Positions 9,424 to 19,589 of a stretch of 64,000 bases of DNA are shown here, in pieces. Each line of letters begins with the position of its first letter. Within the stretch, counting starts at the first letter, position 1. The stretch spans positions 791,501 to 855,500 of the forward strand of contig CM036769.1 of NCBI GenBank assembly GCA_020796225.1, given 5' to 3'. Below the pieces are notes generated by a model. The model saw nothing but the letters and a program-made list of their open reading frames with translations. It ran no database searches and was not told the origin of the DNA. The DNA comes from Arion vulgaris. Taxonomy: Eukaryota > Mollusca > Gastropoda > Stylommatophora > Arionidae. The translations under genes were made by a program, and so were the position numbers.

Positions 9424-9935
9424 TGGGGGTCTCTGAGTCTGTCGTTAAACCCTTGCCTGGGGAGTCGAAAGATGTGTGTTCGAATCCGGACCACGCCGTT
9501 CTGTTCACGAGTGCATTTCTTCTAGTGAACCCTAGGATTGTTACCGGAGCTATGAGTTCGTGCTCTGAGCAATTTGAGAAAACATACGCTCTGAAGATGT
9601 CAAAGATGAAGATAAAGAGCATTCTTTATCTCGGTTGCGCAAGCTGTGCTTACTGATAGGTGCGGCAAGACGGGAAAACCACGAGAGAAAATGCAGTCGA
9701 TACATCAATGAACACAGAACGGGAGTTGTTAGTCTAAACACACTGAGATACATGCTTGGGAGGAGATCGGACCAATTACGGACATGTCCGATATGCAATG
9801 AAGATGATCCTTAAATGAACAATGAACTTTGTGCAATACTCTCGGTAGCTGCTGGTGTGCCATTTCTGCTGAGAGGGACCGAGCCATATGGGGTAAAACC
9901 CGGTGCAATGTAGTCAATCCTTCGGCTTTAAAACT
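9424..9935 (+). mobile_element. SINE-C copy split by a coding-like insertion
   Basis: First half 9424-9572 (GTTCGAATCCGGACCACGCC includes the B box), second half 9822-9935 (GGAGAGGGACCGAGCC-type end). CTCTGAGCAAT on the left and CTTTGTGCAAT on the right of the intervening 250 bp look like a diverged target duplication. Confidence 0.75.
9578..9814 (+). other. Unidentified 78-codon open segment inserted in SINE-C
   Basis: The frame runs from ENIRSEDVKDEDKEHSLSRL through RRENHERKCSRYINEHRTG to GRRSDQLRTCPICNEDDP-stop. The CPIC pair and the basic, helical composition suggest a fragment of an element-encoded or host protein. It has no start context, and because it sits inside a SINE it must have arrived by insertion. 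I cannot name the family. A degraded RNase H-LINE C-terminus is one possibility. Confidence 0.35.
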
Positions 9936-10009
9936 CATTTAAACAATGTATTTCTTAATTAACAACTAAAGCACAATTTCAAATGTAAATCTTGGGACTT
10001 GTCTTCTTT

Positions 10010-10359
10010 CTTCTTCTTCTTCTTCTTCTTCTTTTGTCGTCACATTGTTACCGGGTTGTTGCCCAGTGTCGTCACATTGTTACCGGGTTGTTGCCCAGTG
10101 TCGTCACATTGTTACCGGGTTGTTGCCCAGTGTCGTCACATTGTTACCGGGTTGTTGCCCAGTGTCGTCACATTGTTACCGGGTTGTTGCCCAGTGTCGT
10201 CACATTGTTACCGCGTTGTTGCCCAGTGTCGTCACATTGTGACCGGGTTGTTGCCCAGTGTTGTCACATTGTTACCGGGTTGTTGCCCAGTGTCGTCACA
10301 TTGTTACCGGGTTGTTGCCCAGTGTCGTCACATTGTGACCGGGTTGTTGCCCAGTGTCG
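10010..10359 (+). repeat. (CTT)n followed by a minisatellite, 32-bp unit x 10
   Basis: TTCTTCTTTTGTCGTCAC starts ten near-perfect copies with core ACCGGGTTGTTGCCCAG. The flank CTTGGGTGATTATTATTTTG on the right is homologous to the flank of the reversed array at 12806-12995, so both arrays belong to one dispersed element. Confidence 0.95.
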
Positions 10360-10460
10360 CGGTTTTCTGTTTTTGTCTTGCGCTGTTCTCGTGACTTGGG
10401 TGATTATTATTTTGTGACTAATGTGAGTATTAAATGTTCTTGTATTTTTTTGAGTTTCAG

Positions 10461-10684
10461 AAAAGAGAGTGTGGCAGCAGATGGACACTCTCAGCAGCAG
10501 TTTCAGCAAGAATGGTATTGCTATATATCTGCACCATGCTATTCTAGCTAAAGATGGACTAGTGCACAGTTTAACCCATCTAGGTGATCTGATGAAACTA
10601 CCACAAGTCCAACCAGCCGGCAAAGAACTGTATAGGCTTATAGAAAAAACCTCAGCTCAGATCTCCGTGTTGTTTCCAGTCCAC
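10461..10684 (+). CDS. Probable host-gene exon, unknown protein
   Basis: A branch-like TGACTAATG and pyrimidine tract TATTTTTTTGAGTTTCAG precede an open frame of 74 codons. It begins KRVWQQMDTLSSSFSKNG, continues IAIYLHHAILAKDGLVHSL and ends SAQISVLFPVH before CAC|GTGAGA, a good donor. An earlier, weaker donor is CTAG|GTGATC at 10583. Entry is in phase 1 and exit in phase 0. The other two frames contain stops early. The composition is that of a helical cytosolic protein. I see no domain I can name. No retroelement in the window contains this sequence. It could alternatively be part of an unrecognised transposon ORF. Confidence 0.5.
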
Positions 10685-10787
10685 GTGAGACTGGCTCCAT
10701 TAACATCCTTTCTCCTGTTTCAGACCTGGCTGTTCCTTTACGATATTGTATCTTTTTCCTGTCACTTCTCATCTTAACCCTATTTGT

Positions 10788-11133
10788 CAAATTATATATA
10801 TCATCAGTCACATCAAATTATATATATCATCAGTGACATCAAATTATATATATCATCAGTCACATTAAATTATATATATCATCAGTCACATCAAATTATA
10901 TATATCATCAGTCACATTAAATTATATATATCATCAGTCACATCAAATTATATGTGTCATCAGTCACATCAAATTATATATATCATCAGTCACATCAAAT
11001 TATTTATATCATCAGTCACATCAAATTATATATATCATCAGTCACATCAAATTATATATATCATCAGTCACATTAAATTATATATATCATCAGTCACATC
11101 AAATTATATATATCATCAGTCACATTAAATTAT
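10788..11133. repeat. Minisatellite, 26-bp unit x 13
   Basis: ATCAGTCACATCAAATTATA units, with TCAAAT/TTAAAT variants. Contains TATATATA cores. Confidence 0.95.
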
Positions 11134-11149
11134 ATTCCTTCCAGATCTC

Positions 11150-11260
11150 CTTCTTCTTCTTCGAACGTTCCATATCGACCACTTGTTAACCACGATGTGC
11201 AATCTATATGTGATCTGAGCCTAAGAACGATTTATGTTGTACCAGTTTAGCGGTTGACAA
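11150..11260 (-). mobile_element. SINE-A 3' fragment
   Basis: CTTCTTCTTCGAACGTTCCA and ATATCGACCACTTGTTAACC are the reversed SINE-A 3' end. It decays after TGTGATCTGAGCCTAAGA, so it is a 5'-truncated copy. Confidence 0.8.
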
Positions 11261-11286
11261 GCAATTAGAACAATTTCGAAGATAAT

Positions 11287-11672
11287 GTCTACATTTGATA
11301 GATATTTCTAATAATAATGCCTACATTTGATAGATATTTCTAATAATAATGCCTACATTTGATAGATATTTCTAATTATAATGCCTACATTTGATAGATA
11401 TTTCTAATAATAATGCCTACATTTGATAGATATTTCTAATAATAATGCCTACATTTGATAGATATTTCTAATAATAATGCCTACATTTGATAGATATTTC
11501 TAATAATAATGCCTACATTAGATAGATATTTCTAATAATAATGCCTACATTTGATAGATATTTCAAATAATAATGCCTACATTTGATAGATATTTCTAAT
11601 TATAATGCCTACATTTGATAGATATTTCTAATAATAATGCCTACATTTGATAGATATTTCAAATAATAATGC
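11287..11672. repeat. Minisatellite, 32-bp unit x 12
   Basis: TACATTTGATAGATATTTCT plus AATAATAATGCC, repeated with few substitutions. Unrelated in sequence to the 32-bp arrays at 10036 and 12806. Confidence 0.95.
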
Positions 11673-11728
11673 CAGACTTGGAATCTATCCAGAACTTAGG
11701 ATATGACGTAACTGTTACTTCACATTTC

Positions 11729-11938
11729 CGCCTGAGTGGTTACCGGGACCCAAATTTGGGGTGTAAAGAATAGAACCACTGTTACCTGCAACGCATGTCG
11801 TAAGATGCGACTAAGGATGTTTGGCAGAAAACGAATGCACATGTCCATGTATTAATGTTCTTGGCAAAGATCAAACATATCACAAAGAGTGATTACAAAT
11901 GTTGGTCAAGAACGAACGCAAAGAAGACGAAGAAGACG
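11729..11938 (+). mobile_element. SINE-B copy
   Basis: CCTGAGTGGTTACCGGGACC, AAAGAATAGAACCACTG, GCATGTCGTAAGATGCGACT, then a shortened middle and the end AAGAACGAACGCAAAGAAGA. About 50 bp are missing from the middle (AATGCACATGTCCATGTATT). Confidence 0.85.
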
Positions 11939-11964
11939 TGACAGTTCTAGCTTTTAGTGTACAT

Positions 11965-12407
11965 TATAGAATATCAGCGTAAGAAAGAAAGTTGGCACAG
12001 AACCTTGCTTGAATTACATTGAGAAACAAAGTCACCAACATCAGCATAAGAAAGAAAGTTGACACAGAATCTTGCTTGAATTACATTGAGAAACAAAGTC
12101 ACCAACATCAGCATAAGAATGAAAGTTGCGACAGAACCTTGCTTGAATTACATTGAGAAACAAAGTCACCAACATCAGCATAAGAAAGAAAGTTGGCACA
12201 GAACCTTGCTTGAATTACATTGAGTAACAAAGTTACCAACATCAGTATAAGAAAGAAAGTTGGCACAGAACCTTGCTTGAATTACATTGAGAAACAAAGC
12301 CACCAACATCAGTATAAGAAAGAAAGTTGGTACAGAATCTTGCTTGAATTACATTGAGAAACAAAGAAACAAAGTGGTTCGGACAATTAATACGAAATGA
12401 AAGGAAG
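11965..12407 (+). pseudogene. LINE-a fragment amplified as a 67-bp array
   Basis: Each unit encodes KKVGTEPCLNYIEKQ, the LINE-a segment elsewhere written VGTTPAIRFIEKQR. After the last unit the element continues correctly with TKWFGQLIRNER (12370-12407). The pre-array part of the LINE is gone. A SINE-C follows at 12408. Confidence 0.8.
11973..12375. repeat. Minisatellite inside LINE-a, 67-bp unit x 6
   Basis: ATCAGCATAAGAAAGAAAGT recurs at 11973, 12040 and onwards every 67 bases. The unit spans the VGTTP-to-EKQ codons of LINE-a. Confidence 0.9.
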
Positions 12408-12655
12408 TCTCTGTGGCTAAGTGGTTAAACCATTTGCCTTGTGAGTCGAAGGTCCTGGGTTCGAATCCGGACCGCGCCGTTCTGTTCACTAGTGTAGTTT
12501 TTTCCAGAGACCCCTAAGATTGTTGCTGGAGCTGCGGAGTTCGTGCTTTGTGCAATGCTCTCGGCAGGTGGCGTGCTATTTCTGCGGAGAGGGACCGAGC
12601 CATATTGGGTAAACCCGGTGCAATGAAGTTAATCCTTCGGTTTTAAAACCCATTC
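12408..12655 (+). mobile_element. SINE-C, near full-length copy
   Basis: The reference copy here. A box TGGCTAAGTGGTTAAACC at 12414, B box GGGTTCGAATCCGG at 12457, then CCAGAGACCCCTAAGATTG, GGAGAGGGACCGAGCC, GGTGCAATGAAGTTAATCC and TTCGGTTTTAAAACCC. A tRNA-derived SINE of about 245 bp. Confidence 0.9.
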
Positions 12656-12805
12656 TAATAAAGAAACCAAACTCCACAGTATACAGAGTCTTCTGTAACA
12701 GAAAATGAAGAAAGAAGGCGAAAGGAAAACCACGAAAAAAAGGATGGTTAGCGGACATAGAATCATGTCAAAAAAAAAGCAAAAATAACTATCACCCAAT
12801 CCATT

Positions 12806-12995
12806 AGAGCAACAACTTGGTAACATTGTGATGACACTGGGCAACAACCTGGTAACATTGTGATGAGACTGGGCAACAACCTGGTAACATTGTGATGACA
12901 CTGGGCAACAACCTGGTAACATTGTGATGAGACTGGGCAACAACCTGGTAACATTGTGATGAGACTGGGCAACAACCAGGTAACATTGTGATGAC
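12806..12995 (-). repeat. Minisatellite, 32-bp unit x 6, inverted relative of 10036-10359
   Basis: CAACAACCTGGTAACATTGT units are the reverse complement of the 10036 array with about 85% identity by eye. The outer flank GATGACAAAAGAAGAATAAG mirrors CTTCTTTTGTCGTCAC, and the inner flank ATCACCCAATCC mirrors the other side. Confidence 0.9.
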
Positions 12996-13089
12996 AAAAG
13001 AAGAATAAGAAGTGAACAACTGTCGTTACTACTTGTAGCACCGCTTTTTAGTGCTGTGTAGGACAGGTGGAACAGGAGCCTGAGGAATT

Positions 13090-13512
13090 TGATGGCTGCA
13101 TGGCTAGTGAAGGTTGGGACTTGTCATTGATGGCTGCATGGCTAGTGAAGGTTGGGACTTGTCATTGATGGCTGCATGGCTAGTGAAGGTTGGGACTTGT
13201 CATTGATGGCTGCATGGCTAGTGAAGGTTGGAACTTGTCATTGATGGCTGCATGGCTAGTGAAGGTTTGGACTTGTCATTGATGACTGCATGGCTAGTGA
13301 AGGTTGGGACTTGTCATTGATGGCTGCATGGCTAGTGAAGGTTGGGACTTGTCATTGATGGATGCATGGCTAGTGAAGGTTGGGACTTGTCATTGATGGC
13401 TGCATGGCTAGTGAAGGTTGGAACTTGTCATTGATGACTGCATGGCTAGTGAAGGTTGGGACTTGTCATTGATGACTGCATGGCTAGTGAAGGTTGGGAC
13501 TTGTCATTGATG
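13090..13512. repeat. Minisatellite, 38-bp unit x 11
   Basis: TGATGGCTGCATGGCTAGTG plus AAGGTTGGGACTTGTCAT, with GGCTG/GACTG and GGGAC/GGAAC variants. Confidence 0.95.
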
Positions 13513-13529
13513 CCCACAAGAGAAAACAA

Positions 13530-13610
13530 ATCATTGGCCTTACCGTGAATTGAACATGGGTCTCTAGCATGGGAACCACGCTCTAATCCACTCGACCAGA
13601 CGCAGTAGGT
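13530..13610 (-). mobile_element. SINE-F tRNA-like head
   Basis: Reversed, it reads GTCGAGTGGATTAGAGCG then AGAGACCCATGTTCAATTC and GGTAAGGCCA, matching the heads at 21327 and 33920. The remaining stretch to 13917 shows no other feature. Confidence 0.7.
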
Positions 13611-13917
13611 GTAGGTATGAAGATCAATTACTTTTCTAACGTGTATGTGGGAACGTACGTTAAGTGTGGGATTACACCCACAAACTATCTTGTGTCTGAT
13701 TCGATGGACGAACGCTGATAGATTACGCCAATCCCTCCTTGATTGTTCTAATTACATTAGTTAATTGATACGCGATACTAATTAATGATCCAGTTGGCAG
13801 GTTTAAACCCCTCAGATAGTGTTACAAGCAAGCCAAGTACCAGCCGATTCAGTAACCATTTAGCCAAGTTTATTAACCTCAATCGGTGTTATGTTACTTT
13901 GAATGTCCCTTTCTTCT

Positions 13918-14100
13918 GTGGGTCTCTGTGTGGCGTAGATGTCTCTGTGTGGCGTAGAGGTAAAGTGCTCACCTCTTGTTCCAAAGGTACTTGGTTGATA
14001 CCCCGCGAGTAGTGATCGATATATTTTACCACTGATCACTGATCTCAATGTAGGTGAGTCGTATCAGAGACTAGTGATAAAAATTAAGTACCGGGTTCAA
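13918..14100 (+). mobile_element. SINE-E 5' part
   Basis: The head TGTGTGGCGTAGAGGTAAAG (A box) and GGTTGATACCCC (decayed B box) is followed by GATCACTGATCTCAATGTAG and GTGAGTCGTATCAGAGAC. TCTCTGTGTGGCGTAGA is duplicated at the very 5' end (13921-13955). The 3' half is absent. Confidence 0.75.
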
Positions 14101-14104
14101 AGTT

Positions 14105-14345
14105 CAATGCGTGAAAGAATCAGTGACAATTGCAAATTGTTAGCAGCATGTTGTAGCAGAACAATTCATTAAATACAACTTGCAACAACAATTTCAACAA
14201 CTTCACAATTGTTAGGAGCAGGTTGCAAGAGAACAATTCATTAAATACAACCTGCAACAACAATTTCAACAACTTCACAATTGTTAGCAGCAGGTTGCAC
14301 GAGAACAATTCATTAAATACAACTTGCAATAACAATTTTAACAAC
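14105..14345. repeat. Minisatellite, 72-bp unit x 3.3
   Basis: ACAATTCATTAAATACAACT recurs at 14161, 14233 and 14305. 72 is 24 codons, so the reverse strand stays open (LKLLLQVVFNELFSCNLLL), but no gene context supports coding. Confidence 0.9.
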
Positions 14346-14436
14346 TTCAAAATTACATGGAACAATTTGCAATAAAAAAAAAAGCAAAGAAAGATGATTG
14401 TTTTTTTTCTTTGATGGAAAATTGGAAAGAAGAAAA

Positions 14437-14550
14437 TGATTGATTGATTGTTTGATTGAGACGACCATCATCATTGCACTTCGATGAATAACCATGTGTA
14501 CTTCTATACTGGAAAATCTCAGCGTCGTCAGTGAAAGAACTCTGCAGCAC
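14437..14550 (-). mobile_element. SINE-E 3' fragment
   Basis: GATTGATTGTTTGATTGAGA tail, then CATCATCATTGCACTTCGAT and GAATAACCATGTGTACTTC. It decays after GAAAATCTCAGCG. Confidence 0.7.
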
Positions 14551-14644
14551 GATAAGTTGCTGACGGATCTACAATTTATCATTTATTGTTTGATTCTACA
14601 TGTTGTATGAGAAATGCAATTCTTGACTTCTCTTGTATCCTTTC

Positions 14645-14730
14645 CTTGATAAAAGCCTTTTTGTTCGAAACGTTGCTGTGTATTGTTTTTGTGTTTTGTA
14701 AAACTACAGTCCTTTTTTTGGTTTTGTTTT
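14645..14730 (+). other. Dispersed GAAACGTTGCTGT motif, possible Penelope-like or LINE 3' remnant
   Basis: TTGATAAAAGCCTTTTTG-TTCGAAACGTTGCTGT followed by TTGT-rich sequence and TTTTGTAAAACTACAGT matches 50615-50700. I recall similar GAAACGTTG hairpin motifs downstream of Penelope-like elements, but no coding part is present here. Confidence 0.35.
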
Positions 14731-14734
14731 TATG

Positions 14735-14835
14735 TGTTTCGCCATAAGCCTGGAAGCGAACCGGGTAAGTTTGGCACGGGAGGCGAGCACCTTACATCTA
14801 CGCCACAGAGACGCCACAGAGACGCCACAGAAATG
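14735..14835 (-). mobile_element. SINE-E head with an 11-bp triplication
   Basis: GAAGCGAACCGGGTAAG, GAGGCGAGCACCTTACATC and ACGCCACAGAG x 3 are the reversed SINE-E tRNA head. The ACGCCACAGAG unit is the element's own A-box end. Confidence 0.65.
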
Positions 14836-14917
14836 GCACATTAAGAAGATATAGAAATATATAAATGTGCATGATAAATTGCCGCCATATGTTCCATTAC
14901 AAAGGAATAAGAGAGGG

Positions 14918-14953
14918 AGCAGAGAGAAAGAGGGAGAGAGAGTAATGAAGAGT

Positions 14954-14984
<31 letters not shown>

Positions 14985-14985
14985 T
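14918..14985. repeat. (GA)n-rich tract
   Basis: Impure GAGA tract. From 15000 to 15450 I find no recognisable element. Confidence 0.85.
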
Positions 14986-15451
14986 ATGGTGTTCTGTTGT
15001 TTACATCGAGGTTTTGTTATCTCTTGATTTCGTTCTAGAACATTCGATTTCAACAAGCATCTTGTTCGCTTTCATCTTGCCTAACTTGTAACAGTTTTCA
15101 CGCTAGCTACCTGCTAACACCTGTGCTTTTCCCCATTAAAGTGACACCTACGATTCGCTCTATCAATCGTTCACAATTTAACATCTTCTCCATGCGCCAC
15201 CATTCTTTGATCTATTTTTCGACTGCTCTTTCAACCCAGCCAATGCTATGTTACTGAGATACTGTTAGATTTAAGTTTCATCTTTCAATAGAAGCTCTTT
15301 CTTTCTCTTATATTTCTGTCTTTTAATGTGGTTTAAATAATTAACACTTTTACTACCAAATGATGTCGTTTCTCTGTCCCGTTTGGCCATGTGCCGCAAA
15401 CAACGCCACGGTTTGTTTTATTGTAAAATTTGTTCTCAATTTATGTTCATC

Positions 15452-15652
15452 ATCATCAACTAGCTTGTCTTGAGCAGAACTATGCCACCCTTACAGTCCT
15501 TCAGAATTTATCTCTCTCTCTCATAGGTCAGATGTCCCACCTCTGTCGCTGTTATCTTCAAACTATCAGTTACATCTTGAATCCATCTTCTATGTGGTCT
15601 ACCTCTTCTCCTCTTTGCTTGTATGCCTTTATGTTATTTATGTCAGCGAAAT
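15452..15652 (-). mobile_element. LINE-c extreme 3' end
   Basis: ACTAGCTTGTCTTGAGCAGA, CTACAGTCCTTCAGAATT-like and ATCCATCTTCTATGTGG match 20195-20335 (the LINE-c 3' end) in the same orientation. The match stops where the 34-bp array starts. Confidence 0.75.
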
Positions 15653-17366
15653 TCAAGTCGTTACTGCTTTCTCAGTCTTCTTTCATTCAAGTCGTTACTG
15701 CTTTCTCAGTCTTCTTTCATTCAAGTCGTTACTGCTTTCTCAGTCTTCTTTCATTCAAGTCGTTACTGCTTTCTCAGTCTTCTTTCATTCAAGTCGTTAC
15801 TGCTTTCTCAGTCTTCTTTCATTCGTCGTTACTGCTTTCTAAGTCTTCTTTCATTCAAGTCGTTACTGCTTTCTCAGTCTTCTTTCATTCAAGTCGTTAC
15901 TGCTTTCTCAGTCTTCTTTCATTCGTCGTTACTGCTTTCTAAGTCTTCTTTCATTCAAGTCGTTACTGCTTTCTCAGTCTTCTTTTATTCAAGTCGTTAC
16001 TGCTTTCTAAGTCTTCTTTCATTCAAGTCGTTACTGCTTTCTCAGTCTTCTTTCATTCAAGTCGTTACTGCTTTCTCAGTCTTCTTTCATTCGTCGTTAC
16101 TGCTTTCTAAGTCTTCTTTCATTCAAGTCGTTACTGCTTTCTAAGTCTTCTTTCATTCAAGTCGTTACTGCTTTCTCAGTCTTCTTTCATTCAAGTCGTT
16201 ACTGCTTTCTCAGTCTTCTTTCATTCAAGTCGTTACTGCTTTCTCAGTCTTCTTTCATTCGTCGTTACTGCTTTCTAAGTCTTCTTTCATTCAAGTCGTT
16301 ACTGCTTTCTAAGTCTTCTTTCATTCAAGTCGTTACTGCTTTCTCAGTCTTCTTTCATTCAAGTCGTTACTGCTTTCTCAGTCTTCTTTCATTCAAGTCG
16401 TTACTGCTTTCTCAGTCTTCTTTCATTCAAGTCGTTACTGCTTTCTAAGTCTTCTTTCATTCAAGTCGTTACTGCTTTCTCAGTCTTCTTTCATTCGTCG
16501 TTACTGCTTTCTAAGTCTTCTTTCATTCAAGTCGTTACTGCTTTCTCAGTCTTCTTTCATTCAAGTCGTTACTGCTTTCTCAGTCTTCTTTCATTCGTCG
16601 TTACTGCTTTCTAAGTCTTCTTTCATTCAAGTCGTTACTGCTTTCTCAGTCTTCTTTCATTCAAGTCGTTACTGCTTTCTAAGTCTTCTTTCATTCAAGT
16701 CGTTACTGCTTTCTCAGTCTTCTTTTATTCAAGTCGTTACTGCTTTCTCAGTCTTCTTTCATTCGTCGTTACTGCTTTCTAAGTCTTCTTTCATTCAAGT
16801 CGTTACTGCTTTCTAAGTCTTCTTTCATTCAAGTCGTTACTGCTTTCTCAGTCTTCTTTCATTCAAGTCGTTACTGCTTTCTCAGTCTTCTTTCATTCAA
16901 GTCGTTACTGCTTTCTCAGTCTTCTTTCATTCGTCGTTACTGCTTTCTAAGTCTTCTTTCATTCAAGTCGTTACTGCTTTCTCAGTCTTCTTTCATTCAA
17001 GTCGTTACTGCTTTCTAAGTCTTCTTTCATTCAAGTCGTTACTGCTTTCTCAGTCTTCTTTCATTCAAGTCGTTACTGCTTTCTCAGTCTTCTTTCATTC
17101 GTCGTTACTGCTTTCTAAGTCTTCTTTCATTCAAGTCGTTACTGCTTTCTAAGTCTTCTTTCATTCAAGTCGTTACTGCTTTCTCAGTCTTCTTTCATTC
17201 AAGTCGTTACTGCTTTCTCAGTCTTCTTTCATTCAAGTCGTTACTGCTTTCTCAGTCTTCTTTCATTCGTCGTTACTGCTTTCTAAGTCTTCTTTCATTC
17301 AAGTCGTTACTGCTTTCTAAGTCTTCTTTCATTCAAGTCGTTACTGCTTTCTCAGTCTTCTTTCAT
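15650..17366. repeat. Large minisatellite, 34/32-bp unit, about 50 copies, higher-order
   Basis: Units CAAGTCGTTACTGCTTTCTC-AGTCTTCTTTCATT come in types that differ by CTCAG/CTAAG and by presence of AA (34 vs 32 bp). The short CTAAG type recurs in blocks, commonly as short, CTAAG, then three CTCAG units (168 bp), which gives higher-order periodicity. Confidence 0.95.
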
Positions 17367-17740
17367 TCTTCTTCAAATACTCCATATCGAGCACTTGTTA
17401 ACCACTCTGTGTAATTTGTATGTGATCTGAGCCTACTTCAAATGCTCCATATCGACCACTTGTTAACCACTCTGTGTAATTTGTATGTGATCTGAGCCTA
17501 CTTCAAATGCTCCATATCGACCACTTGTTAACCACTCTGTGTGATTTGTATGTGAGCCTAAGAGCGATTGTACGTTGTGCCAGTTATGCGCTTACAAGTA
17601 GGCCAGCACGTCCGATTTCTGCGAAGCATTATTTTTACTAGGTAGCTTCCTAGGCCCCCTACCTCAGTTGCATCTTACAACATGACTGGTAGGTCGCAGT
17701 ATTACTATTCTTTGCTCCCGTTGAGGACTCCCACAACACA
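17367..17740 (-). mobile_element. SINE-A copy with a tripled 3' segment
   Basis: TTCAAATGCTCCATATCGAC...TGTGATCTGAGCCTAC occurs three times in tandem (65 bp, 17384-17557). After that the element continues normally through CTTACAAGTAGGCCAGCACG and the core to TTTGCTCCCGTTGAGG. Confidence 0.85.
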
Positions 17741-17818
17741 CTGAAGGTTGTTTCAGTTTTCGTGTTAACATGTGATAAAAGTACATTCTTCTACTTCTTC
17801 TTTTTCCAACGTTTTCTG

Positions 17819-18130
17819 ACATCGATTTGTATACTTTTCAAGTAGTTAGTGGCCAACCGGAGTCCATGTACATCTCCATATAGCTTGTCTTGTACTGACA
17901 TCGATTTGTATACTTTTATAGTAGTTAGTGGCCAACCGGAGTCCATGTACATCTCCATATAGCTTGTCTAGGACTGACATCGATTTGTATACTTTTATAG
18001 TAGTTAGTGGCCAACCGGAGTCCATGTACATCTCCATATAGCTTGTCTAGGACTGACATCGATTTGTATACTTCTAAAGTAGTTAGTGGTTAACTGGAGT
18101 CCATGTACATCTCCATGTAGCTTGTCTTGG
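17819..18130. repeat. Minisatellite from the LINE-f C-terminus, 79-bp unit x 4
   Basis: ACATCGATTTGTATACTTTT recurs at 17819, 17898 and onwards every 79 bases. The reversed unit reads KLYGDVHGLRLATNYYKSIQ in one frame and continues directly into the RNase H tail (ISVQDKLHGDVHGLQL). Confidence 0.9.
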
Positions 18131-18690
18131 ACTGATATGGGGATTGGTCATGCGTTTTCTCTCTGTTCACTCTATGCTGGGCATTCTTGCAGTATGTGTG
18201 TCTCTGTCATCTTGCTGGTGCCACATGTACATATGTCAGATGGGCCTATTTTATACTTGTTAAACAGATGGTACCTCAGCCTATCGTGCCCTGTACGTAG
18301 ACGAAAAATGACAACCTGTTCCTCTCTACTTAGTTGGTGGTATGCATCGTCCTTCTCATGCCCTGGGTGATCTCTCAACCATTTGTTCTTGTAATCCATT
18401 TTTATCCGTACTTTTGCTTCCTCATATGTCATACTGTTGTCTGTCTGTGGTAGCCTGCTTTCTGCTTTTGCCAATATGTCCGCAGTCTCATTGCCAGGTA
18501 TTCCGCAGTGAGATGGTATCCACTGTATTACCACTCTAGAGAAGATGTTGCATACTTGGTGTAGTGATGCTTGCAGTTCCTTCAAGTTGTTATCGTCTTG
18601 ATTTTTTTGAGTAGTAATTACTGACAGGGCATCAGTCAAAAATATTATATTTTCTTTTACACGTTCCTTTGACATTATGTGAAAGTACAT
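17819..18690 (-). pseudogene. LINE-f: RNase H domain and C-terminal finger
   Basis: The reverse-strand frame (18690 to 18172) carries an RNase H fold of a non-LTR retrotransposon: FLTDALSVI with the second catalytic Asp, VVIQWIPSHCGIPGNETADI with the conserved His and the last Asp, then FRLRTGHDRLRYHL and a CTCG...TETHILQECPA zinc-knuckle-like end. The RT region and first Asp are missing upstream, where a 35-bp array begins. The very C-terminus is amplified as the 79-bp array at 17819-18130. RNase H-bearing clades include I, Ingi, Nimb and R1-type LINEs. I cannot choose among them. Confidence 0.85.
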
Positions 18691-19545
18691 AATTTTATCT
18701 ATGTTAACTTGTGATAAAATTACATTAATTTATCTATGTTAACTTGTGATAAAATTACATTAATTTATCTATGTTAACTTGTGATAAAATTACATTAATT
18801 TATCTATGTTAACTTGTGATAAAATTACATTAATTTATCTATGTTAACTTGTGATAAAATTACATTAATTTATCTATGTTAACTTGTGATAAAATTACAT
18901 TAATTTATATATGTTAACTTGTGATAAAATTACATTAATTTATCTATGTTAACTTGTGATAAAATTACATTAATTTATCTATGTTAACTTGTGATAAAAT
19001 TACATTAATTTATCTATGTTAACTTGTGATAAAATTACATTAATTTATCTATGTTAACTTGTGATAAAATTACATTAATTTATCTATGTTAACTTGTGAT
19101 AAAATTACATTAATTTATCTATGTTAACTTGTGATAAAATTACACTAATTTATCTATGTTAACTTGTGATAAAATTACATTAATTTATCTATGTTAACTT
19201 GTGATAAAATTACATTAATTTATCTATGTTAACTTGTGATAAAATTACATTAATTTATCTATGTTAACTTGTGATAAAATTACATTAATTTATCTATGTT
19301 AACTTGTGATAAAATTACATTAATTTATCTATGTTAACTTGTGATAAAATTACATTAATTTATCTATGTTAACTTGTGATAAAATTATATTAATTTATCT
19401 ATGTTAACTTGTGATAAAATTACATTAACTTATCTATGTTAACTTGTGATAAAATTACATTAATTTATCTATGTTAACTTATGATAAAATTACAATAGCT
19501 TATCTATGTTAACTTGTGATAAAATTATATTAATTTATCTGTATG
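18690..19545. repeat. Minisatellite, 35-bp unit x about 24
   Basis: ACTTGTGATAAAATTACATT plus AATTTATCTATGTTA. Nearly uniform except the right edge. The leftmost degenerate unit (CATTATGTGAAAGTACATAA) merges with the LINE-f frame, so the array starts at the element's broken upstream edge. Confidence 0.95.
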
Positions 19546-19589
19546 TAGTTTCAGGAACATAATTACATGTGACTCAGTGGTCACTGTTA

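Noticed and set aside
12408..12480. Functional tRNA gene
   Set aside because: A and B boxes are good, but no acceptor stem closes and the sequence continues as a SINE shared by six loci. Heads at 3008, 13530, 21327, 27105, 33920 and 52395 were rejected for the same reason.
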